Notes: generated by a model not told the origin, from the letters alone. A stretch of 64,000 nucleotides of DNA from Terriglobia bacterium (GCA_020073615.1 JAIQEX010000001.1:1-64000); one strand, 5' to 3'. Shown: positions 20,682 through 30,153, counted from the stretch's first letter. Numbers and translations: made by a program.

Positions 20682-21059
20682 CTACGAAGCCCGGGAATAC
20701 GCGGCAGCCCGGTGCGCCACCAGGACATTCCGGACCGCTTGCAAGAGCGCTGCCGGGGAAAACGGCTTCTGCACGAACTCGAAATCGACATCCGGCCTGA
20801 GGTGGCCCGAAACCAGAATGATGGGGACTGCCGGGAACGTTTTCCTGACGGACGTTGCGAGGGTCAATCCGTCGCCGCCGGGCATCTGCACATCGGTCAC
20901 GATGAGCGCCACTTCGCCCTCACGTTTCCGCACGGCCTCGAATCCGTCGGCGCCATTGTCAGCTTCTACGGTCTGAAAATGCTCGCGCTGCAAGATGGCC
21001 GCGACATAGGCCCGGAGCGCCGGTTCATCGTCCACGACAAGTGAGATTCTGTGCGGCAT
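20682..21059 (-). CDS. Stand-alone CheY-like response regulator
   Basis: This 125-residue protein is a single receiver domain with no output domain. Acidic residues DDE are at about 10-12, the phospho-acceptor Asp is at about 56 (IVTDVQMPGGDG), SG and K follow (VSGHL, FVQKPFSP). It would act by protein-protein contact or as a phosphorelay sink. No kinase is adjacent; the 34-bp gap to the outer-membrane gene downstream suggests co-transcription. Its partner is unknown. Confidence 0.88.
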   Translation of the reverse strand: MPHRISLVVDDEPALRAYVAAILQREHFQTVEADNGADGFEAVRKREGEVALIVTDVQMPGGDGLTLATSVRKTFPAVPIILVSGHLRPDVDFEFVQKPFSPAALLQAVRNVLVAHRAAAYSRAS

Positions 21060-21263
21060 AGTTGGTAGATGTCCGGAAATTTGCGAACGTTGCTAAAAGA
21101 ACCCGCGAGGATTGGAAAATGTTGCGGCTGTGCGGGTACGGAGGCTCGAAAGGGCCATGGAAAATGACAGTGCCGTAACCCCGTGCGCGTGGGCCATCGA
21201 GCGGCGTTCGAGAATCCCGTGGGGGTGAGGGGCGCGCGGCCCGCCTATGACATAATTGTGGAG

Positions 21264-21776
21264 ATGGCGGCCCCACGCACTCTGATCGCGGTGGAAGAAT
21301 ACCTGCATACGGCATACCGGCCCGACTGCGATTTCGTAGACGGCATTATTGAGGAGAGAAACGTGGGCGAGAAGGATCACGCCAAACTTCAGCAGGAGAT
21401 CCTGTTCTACCTGCGCGAGCGCCGGCGGGAGTGGAACATTTTTGTGATCCAGGAGCTACGCGTCAGGGTGTCTGCCACGCGGTATCGTATACCCGACATC
21501 TGCGTGGTGGCCGGACCCGAACCCGATGAGCAGGTCTTCACTTCGCCTCCCTTTCTGTGCATCGAGGTTCTTTCGCCCGAAGACCGCATGAGCCGCATGC
21601 AGAAGCGGATCGACGACTATCTCTCGTTCGGCGTGCGCTACGTCTGGGTGGTCGACCCGCAAACCGGCAGAGCCTGGATCTATACCGCCGAAGGCATCCG
21701 CGAGGTCCGCGACGGCATGCTGCGGACCGAGGGCCCGGAGATTGTCGTGCCGCTCGCGGAAGTGTTGGGCAGATGA
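21264..21776 (+). CDS. Uma2 family (DUF820) putative endonuclease
   Basis: This 170-residue protein has the PD-(D/E)XK-like fold of the Uma2 family: a Tyr/Leu-rich start (VEEYLHTAYRPDCDFVDGII), RIPDICVV with the conserved Asp, LCIEVLSPEDR with the Glu, and KRIDDYLSFGVRYVWVVDP. These proteins are common in cyanobacteria, Chloroflexi and Acidobacteriota; nuclease activity is predicted from the fold and a physiological role is not known. The ATG at 21264 is chosen because family similarity begins right after it. The 205 bp upstream hold no gene, and TGACATAAT at about 21246 could be its -10. Confidence 0.85.
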   Translation: MAAPRTLIAVEEYLHTAYRPDCDFVDGIIEERNVGEKDHAKLQQEILFYLRERRREWNIFVIQELRVRVSATRYRIPDICVVAGPEPDEQVFTSPPFLCIEVLSPEDRMSRMQKRIDDYLSFGVRYVWVVDPQTGRAWIYTAEGIREVRDGMLRTEGPEIVVPLAEVLGR

Positions 21777-21835
21777 AGTGCGGCGCCATTCTATAGTGCC
21801 TGTGGACGGCCCAATCGGTTAACTGGCTTGCGGGG

Positions 21836-21915
21836 CGCAGGCGGATCTTGCCGGCAATCGGGTACCTGGTGTTTGAAATCCGGCGGTTCGGCGATATCTG
21901 CCTGCCGCTGGAAAC
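21836..21915 (-). pseudogene. Fossil C-terminal fragment of a CocE-like hydrolase
   Basis: The minus strand here reads QISPNRRISNTRYPIAGKIR then LRPAS. This lines up with the intact CocE gene downstream (EISSSNFPRFDRNPNTGG then PIADEIRLRPAIQ), and the DNA is visibly similar (GGGGCGCAGGCGGATCT occurs in both, here and at about 22036). It appears to be about 26 codons left from a second copy in the same orientation. It is short, so coincidence cannot be excluded fully. Confidence 0.45.
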
Positions 21916-21956
21916 ACTCTACCATTTGAGTCATTCAGGTTTGCCGCCGGTGCAAG

Positions 21957-23678
21957 TTACCCCTTGCTCTCGGGCATCACCAACAGCACCACGTGAGAGG
22001 GCCGCTCGCGGTCGTGGTACACGGTCTGGATGGCGGGGCGCAGGCGGATCTCGTCGGCGATCGGGCCGCCGGTGTTGGGGTTGCGGTCGAAGCGGGGGAA
22101 GTTGCTGCTCGATATCTCCACGCGGATGCGGTGCCCCTTCAGAAACACGTTGCTCGTGACCCCGGCATCGAGGGTGATCCGATAGACCTCGCCCGCCTGG
22201 GCCAGCTCCGGCTTCTCCAGCGAATTGCGATACCGCAGGCGCAGCAGGCCGTCGGTGAGGTTGCGCGCGTATCCGTCCGGAAACACGTCCACCAGTTTCG
22301 CCGTGAAATCGGTGTCGCGCGCGCTGGTGGCCACGTACAGCACCACCTTGACGGGCCCGATCGCCTCCACCTCCTCCTTGAGCGGCCGGGTGGTGTAGAC
22401 CAGCACGTCGTTGCGCTTCTCCACCGGGCGCTGGTCCTTGGGCCCCCACGGGAAGACCAGCGGATTGCAGCATAGTGCGCCGCCCAGCGTCGGGGCCGGG
22501 TCGCGCGGGTCGAAAACGTAGCTATCCTCGGAGACGTGCCACTTCGGCTTCTCGTCGAGCGCGCCGTCGCCGTTCAGGGTGTTCGCCTTGCCGCTGCTCA
22601 CCAGGAACAGTTTGCGCTCGCGCGCCTCTTCCGGCGGCCACTGGCGCTCCTCGCGCCATTTGTTGGCCCCCATCACGAAGATCTTCACCGGCGGCTGCGA
22701 CAAAAGCGGCGTGTCCTTCCCCATGAGCCACTGGTCGAACCACTCCAGTTGCAGGGTGCGAATCGGAACCGCCGCTTCCGGCCCAAAACTCGCCCCTTCG
22801 AACTGATACGACATGTTATGCGCCCACGGACCGATGAGAATGCGGTTCAGCCCGGAATTCTTGTGCAGCGCGGCGTAAGCTTCCAGGTCGCTCTCGACGA
22901 AATTGTCGTACCACCCGCCGATGGAAAACACCGGGATGTGGACCTTCTGAATCTGCTCCCTGGTGCTGATAGCGCGCCAGAAGGAATCGTAAGCGGGATG
23001 GTCGAGAGCTTCGCGGTACATCTCCGACGTCCAGCCGGTGGCCACGATATCGGCGGTGCGCAACGGCAGATGCAGGGTGTATTTCGAAAAGTCGGGGTGG
23101 TAGCCCGGCGCCCGCTGGTTCTCCGACATCCACTCCAGCCGGTGACCCAGTTTCAACGCGCCTCCGGGTGAATAGAAGCGGTCGCGGTAATCGTCGGCCC
23201 CCGAGACCACAGGAAAGATCGCCTTCAAGTGCGGATTATTGAGCAGCGCCGCCTTCCACTGCACGATTCCCAGGTAGGAACCGCCCACCATGCCGATTTT
23301 GCCGTCCGACCACGGCTGGCGCGCGATCCAGTTGAGCGTGTCGTCGCCATCGGCGGGTTCCTGCTGGAGCGGTTGGAAGACGCCCTCCGATTCGTAGCGG
23401 CCGCGCACGTCTTCCACCACGACGGCGTACCCGTGGTCCACGAATGCCTGATAGTTGGGCGTGATGGTGGCGCCGCGGCCGTACGGCGTGCGCACCAGAA
23501 TCGCCGGCAGGCGCGCGTGTTCGGAACCGAGCGGCGGCAGAAAAACGCTGGCGGCGAGGTGTACCCCGTCGCGCATGAGAATAGCCGCGTGCAATTGCCT
23601 GGTCGGCGGCTTCTGCGGCGCGCCGAACGCAACGCCACAGAGCAACGCTAGATACAGAATTCGCTCAGCAGTTGCCAA
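21957..23678 (-). CDS. CocE/NonD-type hydrolase (peptidase S15 family)
   Basis: This secreted 573-residue alpha/beta-hydrolase belongs to the Xaa-Pro dipeptidyl-peptidase/cocaine-esterase group. A signal peptide spans about 1-20. The nucleophile Ser is in GMVGGSYLG (about S134), after DVRGRYESEG and IARQPWSDGKIG. A C-terminal jelly-roll domain (about 370-570, VLVYTTRPLKEEVEAIGPVK onward) completes the architecture. It likely cleaves an ester or amide (peptide, acylated amino acid, or beta-lactam-like). Its start overlaps the end of the glycosyltransferase gene by 31 bp, so it is the third gene of an operon with yggS. Confidence 0.88.
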   Translation of the reverse strand: MATAERILYLALLCGVAFGAPQKPPTRQLHAAILMRDGVHLAASVFLPPLGSEHARLPAILVRTPYGRGATITPNYQAFVDHGYAVVVEDVRGRYESEGVFQPLQQEPADGDDTLNWIARQPWSDGKIGMVGGSYLGIVQWKAALLNNPHLKAIFPVVSGADDYRDRFYSPGGALKLGHRLEWMSENQRAPGYHPDFSKYTLHLPLRTADIVATGWTSEMYREALDHPAYDSFWRAISTREQIQKVHIPVFSIGGWYDNFVESDLEAYAALHKNSGLNRILIGPWAHNMSYQFEGASFGPEAAVPIRTLQLEWFDQWLMGKDTPLLSQPPVKIFVMGANKWREERQWPPEEARERKLFLVSSGKANTLNGDGALDEKPKWHVSEDSYVFDPRDPAPTLGGALCCNPLVFPWGPKDQRPVEKRNDVLVYTTRPLKEEVEAIGPVKVVLYVATSARDTDFTAKLVDVFPDGYARNLTDGLLRLRYRNSLEKPELAQAGEVYRITLDAGVTSNVFLKGHRIRVEISSSNFPRFDRNPNTGGPIADEIRLRPAIQTVYHDRERPSHVVLLVMPESKG

Positions 23679-24748
23679 TACTGGTTCCCCGCTAGCTCCA
23701 CCCGGTGATGAGCCCGCACATGCCCGGCCCCCCGTTGGCCGATGGCGCGGGCCACCTCAGTCATTAATGTTAACAGAACCATGTGCTGCCGAAGGGACTC
23801 GCGCTCCGCCAAGCCGGGCTCGATGCGCACGCAGGCGTCCTGGGGGAACCGCGAGCACTCCGCCGCCTCGGTGAGCAAGACCGGCTTGCCGATACCCATG
23901 AAACGGATGGCGATGCCCGAGGTCTCGCCGGCCGCCGGGTAGCGCAGGTTGATGCACGCATCGACGGCTTGCGCCGCCAGCCAGAACTCGCGCTCCTCCA
24001 GAAACGGCCGGCGCACTACGCCGGGGGCGGACAGCAGCGGCGCGACGGCGCGCTCCAGGTCGGTGGAAGCGAACCGCCCGGCCACCAGCAGCGCGCTGTG
24101 CGGCGCCTCGCGGCGGACCTCGGCAAACGCCTCCAGCACGGTGAGCAGGCGTTTGGATTCCCGCAGATACCCGAAAACGCCGAACAGAAAAGCCCCCGGA
24201 GCCACGCCCAGGCGCTGGCGGTAGCGCGCCGCTTCGCCGTCGCTGGGCAGCGCGGGCATCTTAAAAAGGTGGGGAATCTCCACCACGCGCGCGCCGGGGG
24301 CATGTGCGGCAACCGCGCGGGCCGCCGCCGGATTGTGCACCACCACGACCCGCGCCCGCTCCGCGATGCGCTTGAGCATGGGGTAATCGAAATAGCGGCG
24401 GTCGGCCGCAGAGGCCGCGCGCCCGCGCCACAGTTCCCGCGCCAGCCCGCGGTTCCACTCCCCGTAGTTATAGACGAACTCCTCTATACAAGATGGCTCG
24501 TCCAGTTGTCCCAGCAGGAAATGGTGCAGCACGGCATCGTGCAGCACGACCACGCCGGGCTCGGCCAGCGCGCGCCGGTAGATCTCCGCGTGCAACGCGT
24601 TGTTGCCCAGATGGTACAGCGCCACGTCGCAACGGCGGGGCGCGACCTCGACCTGCCCGTGGCGCCGCAGTTCCGTGAGCAGGGCCGCCGAGTAATCGGC
24701 TACTCCGGAATGAGCCGGCGGCAGCGGCGAGCAAAAGCCGACGGTCAC
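23648..24748 (-). CDS. Glycosyltransferase, GT4-like
   Basis: This cytosolic 366-residue transferase starts at GTG 24748 (VTVGFCSPLPPAHSGVADYS), overlapping the yggS stop by 4 bp (GTGA). The N-terminal Rossmann half has the GVADYS glycine segment and HDAVLHHFLLG. The C-terminal half has FGYLRESKRLLTVLEAF and the donor-binding region GETSGIAIRFMGIGKPVLLT, where the usual E-x7-E motif is modified. This matches GT-B fold, GT4-type enzymes found in cell-surface polysaccharide clusters. Donor and acceptor are unknown. No polysaccharide genes flank it, so its partnership with yggS is odd. Confidence 0.8.
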   Translation of the reverse strand: MTVGFCSPLPPAHSGVADYSAALLTELRRHGQVEVAPRRCDVALYHLGNNALHAEIYRRALAEPGVVVLHDAVLHHFLLGQLDEPSCIEEFVYNYGEWNRGLARELWRGRAASAADRRYFDYPMLKRIAERARVVVVHNPAAARAVAAHAPGARVVEIPHLFKMPALPSDGEAARYRQRLGVAPGAFLFGVFGYLRESKRLLTVLEAFAEVRREAPHSALLVAGRFASTDLERAVAPLLSAPGVVRRPFLEEREFWLAAQAVDACINLRYPAAGETSGIAIRFMGIGKPVLLTEAAECSRFPQDACVRIEPGLAERESLRQHMVLLTLMTEVARAIGQRGAGHVRAHHRVELAGNQYWQLLSEFCI

Positions 24749-25410
24749 ACTTTTTTCCGCTTTCCGAACAGCGCCGTGCCGACGCGCACGCAGGTGGCGC
24801 CCTCCTCGATGGCGGCCTCGAGATCGTGCGACATCCCCATGGAAAGCTGCGCCAGCCCGTGCCGCTCCGCCAACTCGCGCAGCCGCCGGAAATACCCGCG
24901 CGACGCCTCCGGATCGTCCGACCACGGCGGCATGGTCATCAGCCCCAGCAAGCTCAGGTGCGGGCATTCGCGCACGGCCACGATCAACTCCGGCAACTCC
25001 GCCGGGTCCGCGCCGCTCTTGGCTTGCTCCGGCGAAAGCTTTACCTCCAGCATCACCTCGAGCGCGCGTCCGGTTCCCTCCAGACGCCGCGCCAGCTTGG
25101 GCGAATCCACCGTCTGGATCACCTGGAACAGCTCCGCCGCCTTCTGCGATTTGTTGGATTGCAGATGGCCGATCAGGTGGAACCGCGCCCCCTCCAACTG
25201 GGCCACAGCGGGAGCTTTTTCGGCGAACTCCTGGACGTAGTTTTCGCCGAAATCGCGCAGCCCCAGCGCGTAGGCTTCGCCGATCACCGCCGCCGGAAAT
25301 ACCTTGGTGACCGCCAGCAGAAGGATGCCCGCCGGATCGCGCCCGGCACGTTCCGCGGCCCGCGCCATCCGTTCGCGCACCGCCCTCAGCCGCTCGCGCA
25401 GGTTGTCCAT
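24745..25410 (-). CDS. yggS: YggS/PROSC-type PLP-homeostasis protein
   Basis: This 221-residue single-domain protein binds pyridoxal phosphate without known catalysis and balances vitamin B6 and amino-acid pools. The PLP lysine is in LLLAVTKVFPA (about K36). Other hallmarks are RDFGENYVQEF, HLIGHLQSNKSQ, LMTMPPWSDD, SMGMSHDLEAAI and RVGTALFGKR, all at their usual spacing. The start is taken at MDNLRERL (25410); an in-frame ATG four codons earlier is possible. It is the first gene of the operon with the glycosyltransferase and the CocE hydrolase. Confidence 0.92.
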   Translation of the reverse strand: MDNLRERLRAVRERMARAAERAGRDPAGILLLAVTKVFPAAVIGEAYALGLRDFGENYVQEFAEKAPAVAQLEGARFHLIGHLQSNKSQKAAELFQVIQTVDSPKLARRLEGTGRALEVMLEVKLSPEQAKSGADPAELPELIVAVRECPHLSLLGLMTMPPWSDDPEASRGYFRRLRELAERHGLAQLSMGMSHDLEAAIEEGATCVRVGTALFGKRKKV

Positions 25411-25484
25411 GGCAGGCTGCACGCTTCAGTATACCGGCACCGGCGAGTTCGACTGGCACGTGCGCAGTCTGTGCCGCGCCATCC

Positions 25485-26027
25485 TCATCCGCGTTCGATC
25501 TGTTCCCTCAGGGCGGCAGGGTACGACGGCCGCAGCTCGGGGTGCGCCTCCGCAAGCCGGATCAGGTCCAGCTCGTCTTTCTTGCGCTTGCTCAGGCGCC
25601 GCTCGGGGTCGCTCCAGGCCCAGAGTTTTCCTTGCACGACGTCCGCCAGGCAGGCGACTTTCACCTGTTGTCCCAACACTTCGGCCTCCACTGAACGGGC
25701 CGGGAACGCCTGGTATCGTTCATCGGTCGTGAACTGAATCCGCAGGTCGCTTCCCGGCGCCCGCACATTTACCGAGTGGGCGTGCTCTTCGATCTGGAAG
25801 CCCTGGTCCCGCAGATGGGCGGCCAACCCGGGAAGCAGGCGGGCAGTCGCCACAATGTCGGCGTCGAGGGTGTAGACCGGCTCCACGTAGCAGTTGACGG
25901 CCAGCCCGCCGATCAGACAGTACGGGCCGAACCGTTCGCATGCTGCGATCAGCAGAGCGAAATCGGTCGCGCCTCCTTCGGTGGTCAACTCGTATGCCTC
26001 CCGCGCCGTCACACTTTCACTGTACAT
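25485..26027 (-). CDS. Nucleotidyltransferase-fold protein (AbiEii/MNT-like)
   Basis: This protein of about 180 residues has the nucleotidyltransferase signature CLIGGLAVNCYVEP then VYTLDADIV (GG at about 40-41, acidic pair at 55 and 57), and the later SDPERRLSKRKKDELDLIRL helix common in toxin-like family members. The start at 26027 is chosen over 26108 because the first 27 codons of the longer frame look non-native. Such proteins act in toxin-antitoxin or resistance contexts, but no partner gene is adjacent. Substrate unknown. Confidence 0.65.
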   Translation of the reverse strand: MYSESVTAREAYELTTEGGATDFALLIAACERFGPYCLIGGLAVNCYVEPVYTLDADIVATARLLPGLAAHLRDQGFQIEEHAHSVNVRAPGSDLRIQFTTDERYQAFPARSVEAEVLGQQVKVACLADVVQGKLWAWSDPERRLSKRKKDELDLIRLAEAHPELRPSYPAALREQIERG

Positions 26028-26092
26028 CGCCGTGCTTGCTCCCTGGAATCGGAACGGGGTGGGGTATACTCGCCCAAAGGCGTCCAACAACC

Positions 26093-26878
26093 ATGTGGCT
26101 GGAAACAACCTGGCGGGATGTTCAATATGCGTGGCGCGGGCTCAGGCGCAATCCGGGATTCGCCATCACGGCGATTGCCTCGCTGGCGCTCGGAATCGGT
26201 TCGAGCCTCTCCATCTTTGCGGTGGCGGACGGCCTGTTGTTGCGGCCTCTCCCCTTTCGCGAGCCTGACCGCATGGTCATGGTCTGGGAACGGAATGTGC
26301 GGCTGCAGCGAACCGAGCACAACCCGATTTCGCCCGGCAACTACCGCGACTGGAAGGCGCAGAACGACGTGTTTGCCAGCATGGCGGCATTCTTCGACGG
26401 GCGCGCCGTGCTGAGCGACGGCCAGCGCGTGGAAGAACTGGAGAACCGTTACGCCACCGCGGACCTGCTGCCCATGCTCGGCGTCGCGCCGTTGCGCGGC
26501 CGCTTCTTCACCGCGCAGGAAGACACCCCCGCCGCGCCCGACGTGCTGGTAATCAGCTACCGGCTGTGGCAAAGCTGGTTCGCGGGCGACGAGGGCGTGG
26601 TGGGGCGCAAGGTGCAACTGCGCTCGCGGCCGGCCACCATCCTCGGGGTGCTGCCGCCCGGTTTCTCGTTCCGCGACCACAATATCGACCTGTGGGAGCC
26701 CATGGGCTTCGACCCCGCGCTCGACTACCGCGCCACCGCGGGGCGGTACCCGATGGCCGCCGCGCGCTTGAAGCCGGGTGTGACCCTGGCGCGCGCACAG
26801 GCGCAGATGACGGCCATCGCCGCCCGCCTGGGAGCCCTGTATCCGGCCTTCGACAAGAACTGGCTGCGCATGGAGTGA
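26093..26878 (+). pseudogene. ADOP permease, truncated after first periplasmic domain
   Basis: The frame of 261 codons encodes the start of an acidobacterial duplicated orphan permease: TWRDVQYAWRGLRRNPGFAI, the first membrane segment (ITAIASLALGIGSSLSIFAV), then a full MacB-type periplasmic domain to RLGALYPAFDKNWLRME and a stop. Intact members run to about 800-890 residues with seven more membrane segments, all missing here. The next gene begins 148 bp later. A stop or deletion has removed two thirds of the gene, so function as a transporter is very unlikely. Confidence 0.75.
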
Positions 26879-26949
26879 CGGTACCGGTACTTCCAGCGCC
26901 TAACGCCACAACACCACCACCCGAAGCTGGTGCCCGAAATTCGTGGCGA

Positions 26950-26979
26950 TTTACACCTTCCGGCGAGTTCTGCTACACT
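26950..26979 (+). promoter_or_regulatory. Promoter of receptor gene 1
   Basis: TTTACA (26950-26955), an 18-bp spacer and TACACT (26974-26979) preceded by TG (extended -10 TCTGCTACACT). It lies 53 bp before the ATG at 27027. The same TCTGNTANNCT motif precedes the other three receptor genes. Confidence 0.6.
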
Positions 26980-27026
26980 ACGGCTTCAGGGTTTAGTAGT
27001 TTTGGATCTCAAAAGGGGGTTAGTCG

Positions 27027-30000
27027 ATGAAAATAGCGCTAGCTGTTTCGCTTATTCTGCTCGTTTTTTCCATAGGCGCGTTTGCGCAAGCCGCCGGAGT
27101 GGCGGGAATATCCGGGGTCGTCCGGGATCCATCGGGCGCCGTAGTACCGGGCGCCAAAGTAGTGATCGCCAGCGAGAATCAGGGTACCATCCGTACTTTG
27201 AACACCAATGACGCCGGGTTGTTTACGGCGCCGGCCCTGACGCCGGGTCCGGGCTACATGGTAACCGTGACCGCCGAAGGTTTCGGCGGGTTTGAGGCCA
27301 AGAGCCTCGCGCTGGCCGTAGGCCAGGAGATCAACCTCAACATCAGTTTGAAGGTTGCCACCAGCACCACGGCGATCGAAGTCACCACCACCGCGCCGCT
27401 GGTGGAAGACACCAAGACCGACGTATCGCAGGTCATCGGGACCACGCAAATCACCGACCTGCCGATCAACGGCCGCCGTGTGGATTCCTTCGTCCTGCTG
27501 ACTCCGGGCGTCACCAGCGACGGCTATTACGGCCTGCTCACCTTCCGCGGCGTGGCCGCGGGCAATTCGTTTCTGATCGACGGCAACGACACCACCGAAC
27601 AGTTCTACAACGAGAACGCGGGACGCACGCGTATTGCGGCGCAGATTTCCCAGGACGCGGTGCAGGAGTTCCAGGTGGTCTCGACCAATTTCGGGGCCGA
27701 ATACGGCAAGGCCATGGGCGGCGTGGTCAACACGGTCACGCGCTCGGGCGGCAACCAGCTTCACGGCACCGCCTACGAGTTCTTCCGCAACCAGGATTTC
27801 AACGCTCGCGCCCGCTACGCCACCACGGTGCCGGACGAGACGCGCCACCAGTTCGGCGCCTCGATCGGCGGCCCCATCGTCAAGGACAAGCTGTTCTACT
27901 TCTTCAACGGCGATTTCACGCGCCGCGATTTCCCGCTGGTTTCGAGCGTGATCCGCGCCGGCGTGATCGACACCAACGCACAGGCGTGGATCGGTTGTGG
28001 CGCTCCGGCCACGCCGGCCCAGTGCTCGGCCATCAACGCCCTGTTGCCGCGCTTCTTCGGCACGCTGCCGCGCACCGTCACCCAGGACCTGGGCTTCGGG
28101 CGCATCGATTATCACGTCAACGACCGCAACACCTTGAGCGCCAGCCTGAACTACATGCGCTTCATTTCGCCCAACGGCATCCAGACCGGCGCATCGGTGA
28201 CCACCGGCGGCGCCATCACCTCGAACGGCGACGACACGGTGCGCGTGCGCAACGGCAAGCTGAGCTGGACCACGGTTCCGACTTCCAGCTTCGTGAATGA
28301 GTTTCGCGTGGGCTGGTCCACCGACCGCCAGGCGGACACTTTCAACAACGCGTCCATGGGCCAGGGTCTCGGCTTGCTGGGTGTTTCCGTTGCCGGCCAG
28401 GCCATCGGACCCGCGGCCTATCTGCCGCGCGTCGAGCCCAACGAACAGCGCTTCCAGTTCGCCGACAACGCTTCCTGGACCAAGGGAACGCACATCTTCA
28501 AGCTGGGCGCCGATATCGCCAACACCGCCGATTACACCTATTACATCAGCGGCCAGTATGGCAGCTATAGCTACTCGACCGTCACCGCGTTCGCGCAGGA
28601 CTACTCCGGCAACACCACCGGCACCAAGTACTGGAACTCGTTCTCTCAGACCTTCGGCAACCCGGTCGTGGACGCCACCATCCAGGACTACGGCTTCTAT
28701 GTGGAAGACCAGTGGCGCGCCACTTCCAAACTCACGTTCAATTACGGTGCGCGTTATGAGTATGCGCAACTGCCGCAGCCTAAGACCTTCAACCCGATCT
28801 ATACGCAGACGGGCCACATCAACTCGGCGAACAACAACGTGATGCCGCGCGTCGGCCTGGCCTATCGCCTGAACGACAAGACGGTGCTGCGCGCCGGCTA
28901 CGGCATGTTCTACGCCCGCTTCGCCGGCGGTACCATCGACAACCTGTTCACCAACAACGGCGTACTCCAGACCTCCATTTCGCTGTCCTCGACGCAGGCG
29001 CCGCAGTTTGCCGCCGGTCCGAATTTCCCCAACGCCCTCGCTGCCATTCCGACCGCCGCCAACCTGGGCACTTCTACCATTCAGTTCGCCGCGCCGAACC
29101 TCAAGACGCCCTACTCCGAGCAGGGCACCTTCGCACTCGAGCGCCAGTTGAGCCACGACATCGGCATCACGGCATCCTACATCTGGAGCCGCGGCGTGCA
29201 GTTGTACGGCGTGCGCGACCTGAACCTGCCCACCACGACCGTGCCGTACACCTACACCATCGGCGACGCCACGGGCGCCCCGGTGAGGTACTACACCACC
29301 AACGTACTGACGGGCGCGCGTCCGGACTCCCGGTTCGGCGCCATTTACCAGGATGAAAACGGCGTCAACAGCTTCTACAACGCGCTCGCCGTGCAGATCC
29401 GCAAGCAGATGTCGCACGGGCTGCAGGCCGACGTTTCGTACACCTGGTCGCATGAGATCGACGACGGCCAGAGCTACGGCGGCAGCAGCAACAACCTGTT
29501 CCTGAGCGGCGCCGGCTACTGGCTCAACAACGGCAACTTCAAGGCCGATAAAGCCAGCGGCAGCGAAGACCAGCGCCACCGCTTCGTCGCCAATTTCGTC
29601 TGGGCGCCCACCTTCAGCCACCGCTCCGGCGCCTTCTTCAAGTACGTGGTCAACAACTGGCAACTGGCCACCATCACCACCCTGCAAAGCGGCCGCCAGG
29701 CGGGCAGCGAGACCATCCGCATGACCGACTCCGCCTCCACGTTCCCGGTCAAGGGCGTGTTCAGCACCGGCAACCTGGGCGGCAACGGCCTGAGCAGCCG
29801 CATACCCTGGCTCGGGGCCAACAACCTGTACACGCCGCCGTCCTACCGTGCGGACGCGCGTCTCAGCAAGATCATTCCGTTCGGCGAGACCAAGAGAAAC
29901 CTGGCCCTGAACTTCGAAGTGTTCAACGTCAGCAATACCATCGCCGACACCAGCATTTCCGCCCAAGCCTATACCGAAGCCAAGGGCATCCTCACCTTCA

Positions 30001-30095
30001 CGCCCACGGCCTTCGGCCAAGGCACCGGCGAAGCCGGATTCCCCGACGGCACACAGGCGCGCCGTATGCAGGTATCGGCCCGCTTTACCTTCTAA
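27027..30095 (+). CDS. Oar-like TonB-type outer-membrane receptor 1
   Basis: This 1022-residue outer-membrane protein has a signal peptide at about 1-21 (IGAFAQ), then a carboxypeptidase-regulatory-like Ig-type domain at about 26-115 (GISGVVRDPSGAVVPGAKV). A plug-like domain follows (TQITDLPINGRRVDSF, FRGVAAGNSFLIDGNDTTEQ), then QDAVQEFQVVSTNFGAEYGK and a long beta barrel ending in ARFTF with the C-terminal Phe typical of barrels. No TonB box is obvious. These Oar-like proteins are amplified in Acidobacteriota and are presumed to import or sense oligosaccharides or other large substrates. It is the first of four in tandem and is closest to the second. Confidence 0.88.
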   Translation: MKIALAVSLILLVFSIGAFAQAAGVAGISGVVRDPSGAVVPGAKVVIASENQGTIRTLNTNDAGLFTAPALTPGPGYMVTVTAEGFGGFEAKSLALAVGQEINLNISLKVATSTTAIEVTTTAPLVEDTKTDVSQVIGTTQITDLPINGRRVDSFVLLTPGVTSDGYYGLLTFRGVAAGNSFLIDGNDTTEQFYNENAGRTRIAAQISQDAVQEFQVVSTNFGAEYGKAMGGVVNTVTRSGGNQLHGTAYEFFRNQDFNARARYATTVPDETRHQFGASIGGPIVKDKLFYFFNGDFTRRDFPLVSSVIRAGVIDTNAQAWIGCGAPATPAQCSAINALLPRFFGTLPRTVTQDLGFGRIDYHVNDRNTLSASLNYMRFISPNGIQTGASVTTGGAITSNGDDTVRVRNGKLSWTTVPTSSFVNEFRVGWSTDRQADTFNNASMGQGLGLLGVSVAGQAIGPAAYLPRVEPNEQRFQFADNASWTKGTHIFKLGADIANTADYTYYISGQYGSYSYSTVTAFAQDYSGNTTGTKYWNSFSQTFGNPVVDATIQDYGFYVEDQWRATSKLTFNYGARYEYAQLPQPKTFNPIYTQTGHINSANNNVMPRVGLAYRLNDKTVLRAGYGMFYARFAGGTIDNLFTNNGVLQTSISLSSTQAPQFAAGPNFPNALAAIPTAANLGTSTIQFAAPNLKTPYSEQGTFALERQLSHDIGITASYIWSRGVQLYGVRDLNLPTTTVPYTYTIGDATGAPVRYYTTNVLTGARPDSRFGAIYQDENGVNSFYNALAVQIRKQMSHGLQADVSYTWSHEIDDGQSYGGSSNNLFLSGAGYWLNNGNFKADKASGSEDQRHRFVANFVWAPTFSHRSGAFFKYVVNNWQLATITTLQSGRQAGSETIRMTDSASTFPVKGVFSTGNLGGNGLSSRIPWLGANNLYTPPSYRADARLSKIIPFGETKRNLALNFEVFNVSNTIADTSISAQAYTEAKGILTFTPTAFGQGTGEAGFPDGTQARRMQVSARFTF

Positions 30096-30118
30096 CTGGT
30101 TCAAAATTCGTAACACTC

Positions 30119-30151
30119 GGGGCGAGGCCGAAAGGCCCCGCCCCTTTCTTT
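30119..30151 (+). terminator. Intrinsic terminator of receptor gene 1
   Basis: The hairpin GGGGCG-A-GGCC with loop GAAA, GGCC-C-CGCCCC (30119-30144) is followed by TTTCTTT. It starts 24 bp after the stop of the first receptor gene. Confidence 0.8.
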
Positions 30152-30153
30152 AT

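Noticed and set aside
27039-30116. Very long open frame (1025 codons) opposite receptor gene 1
   Set aside because: It is an antisense shadow produced by high GC and codon bias; its composition (Val/Gly/Arg/His-rich) has no domain, and the plus strand encodes a clear receptor.
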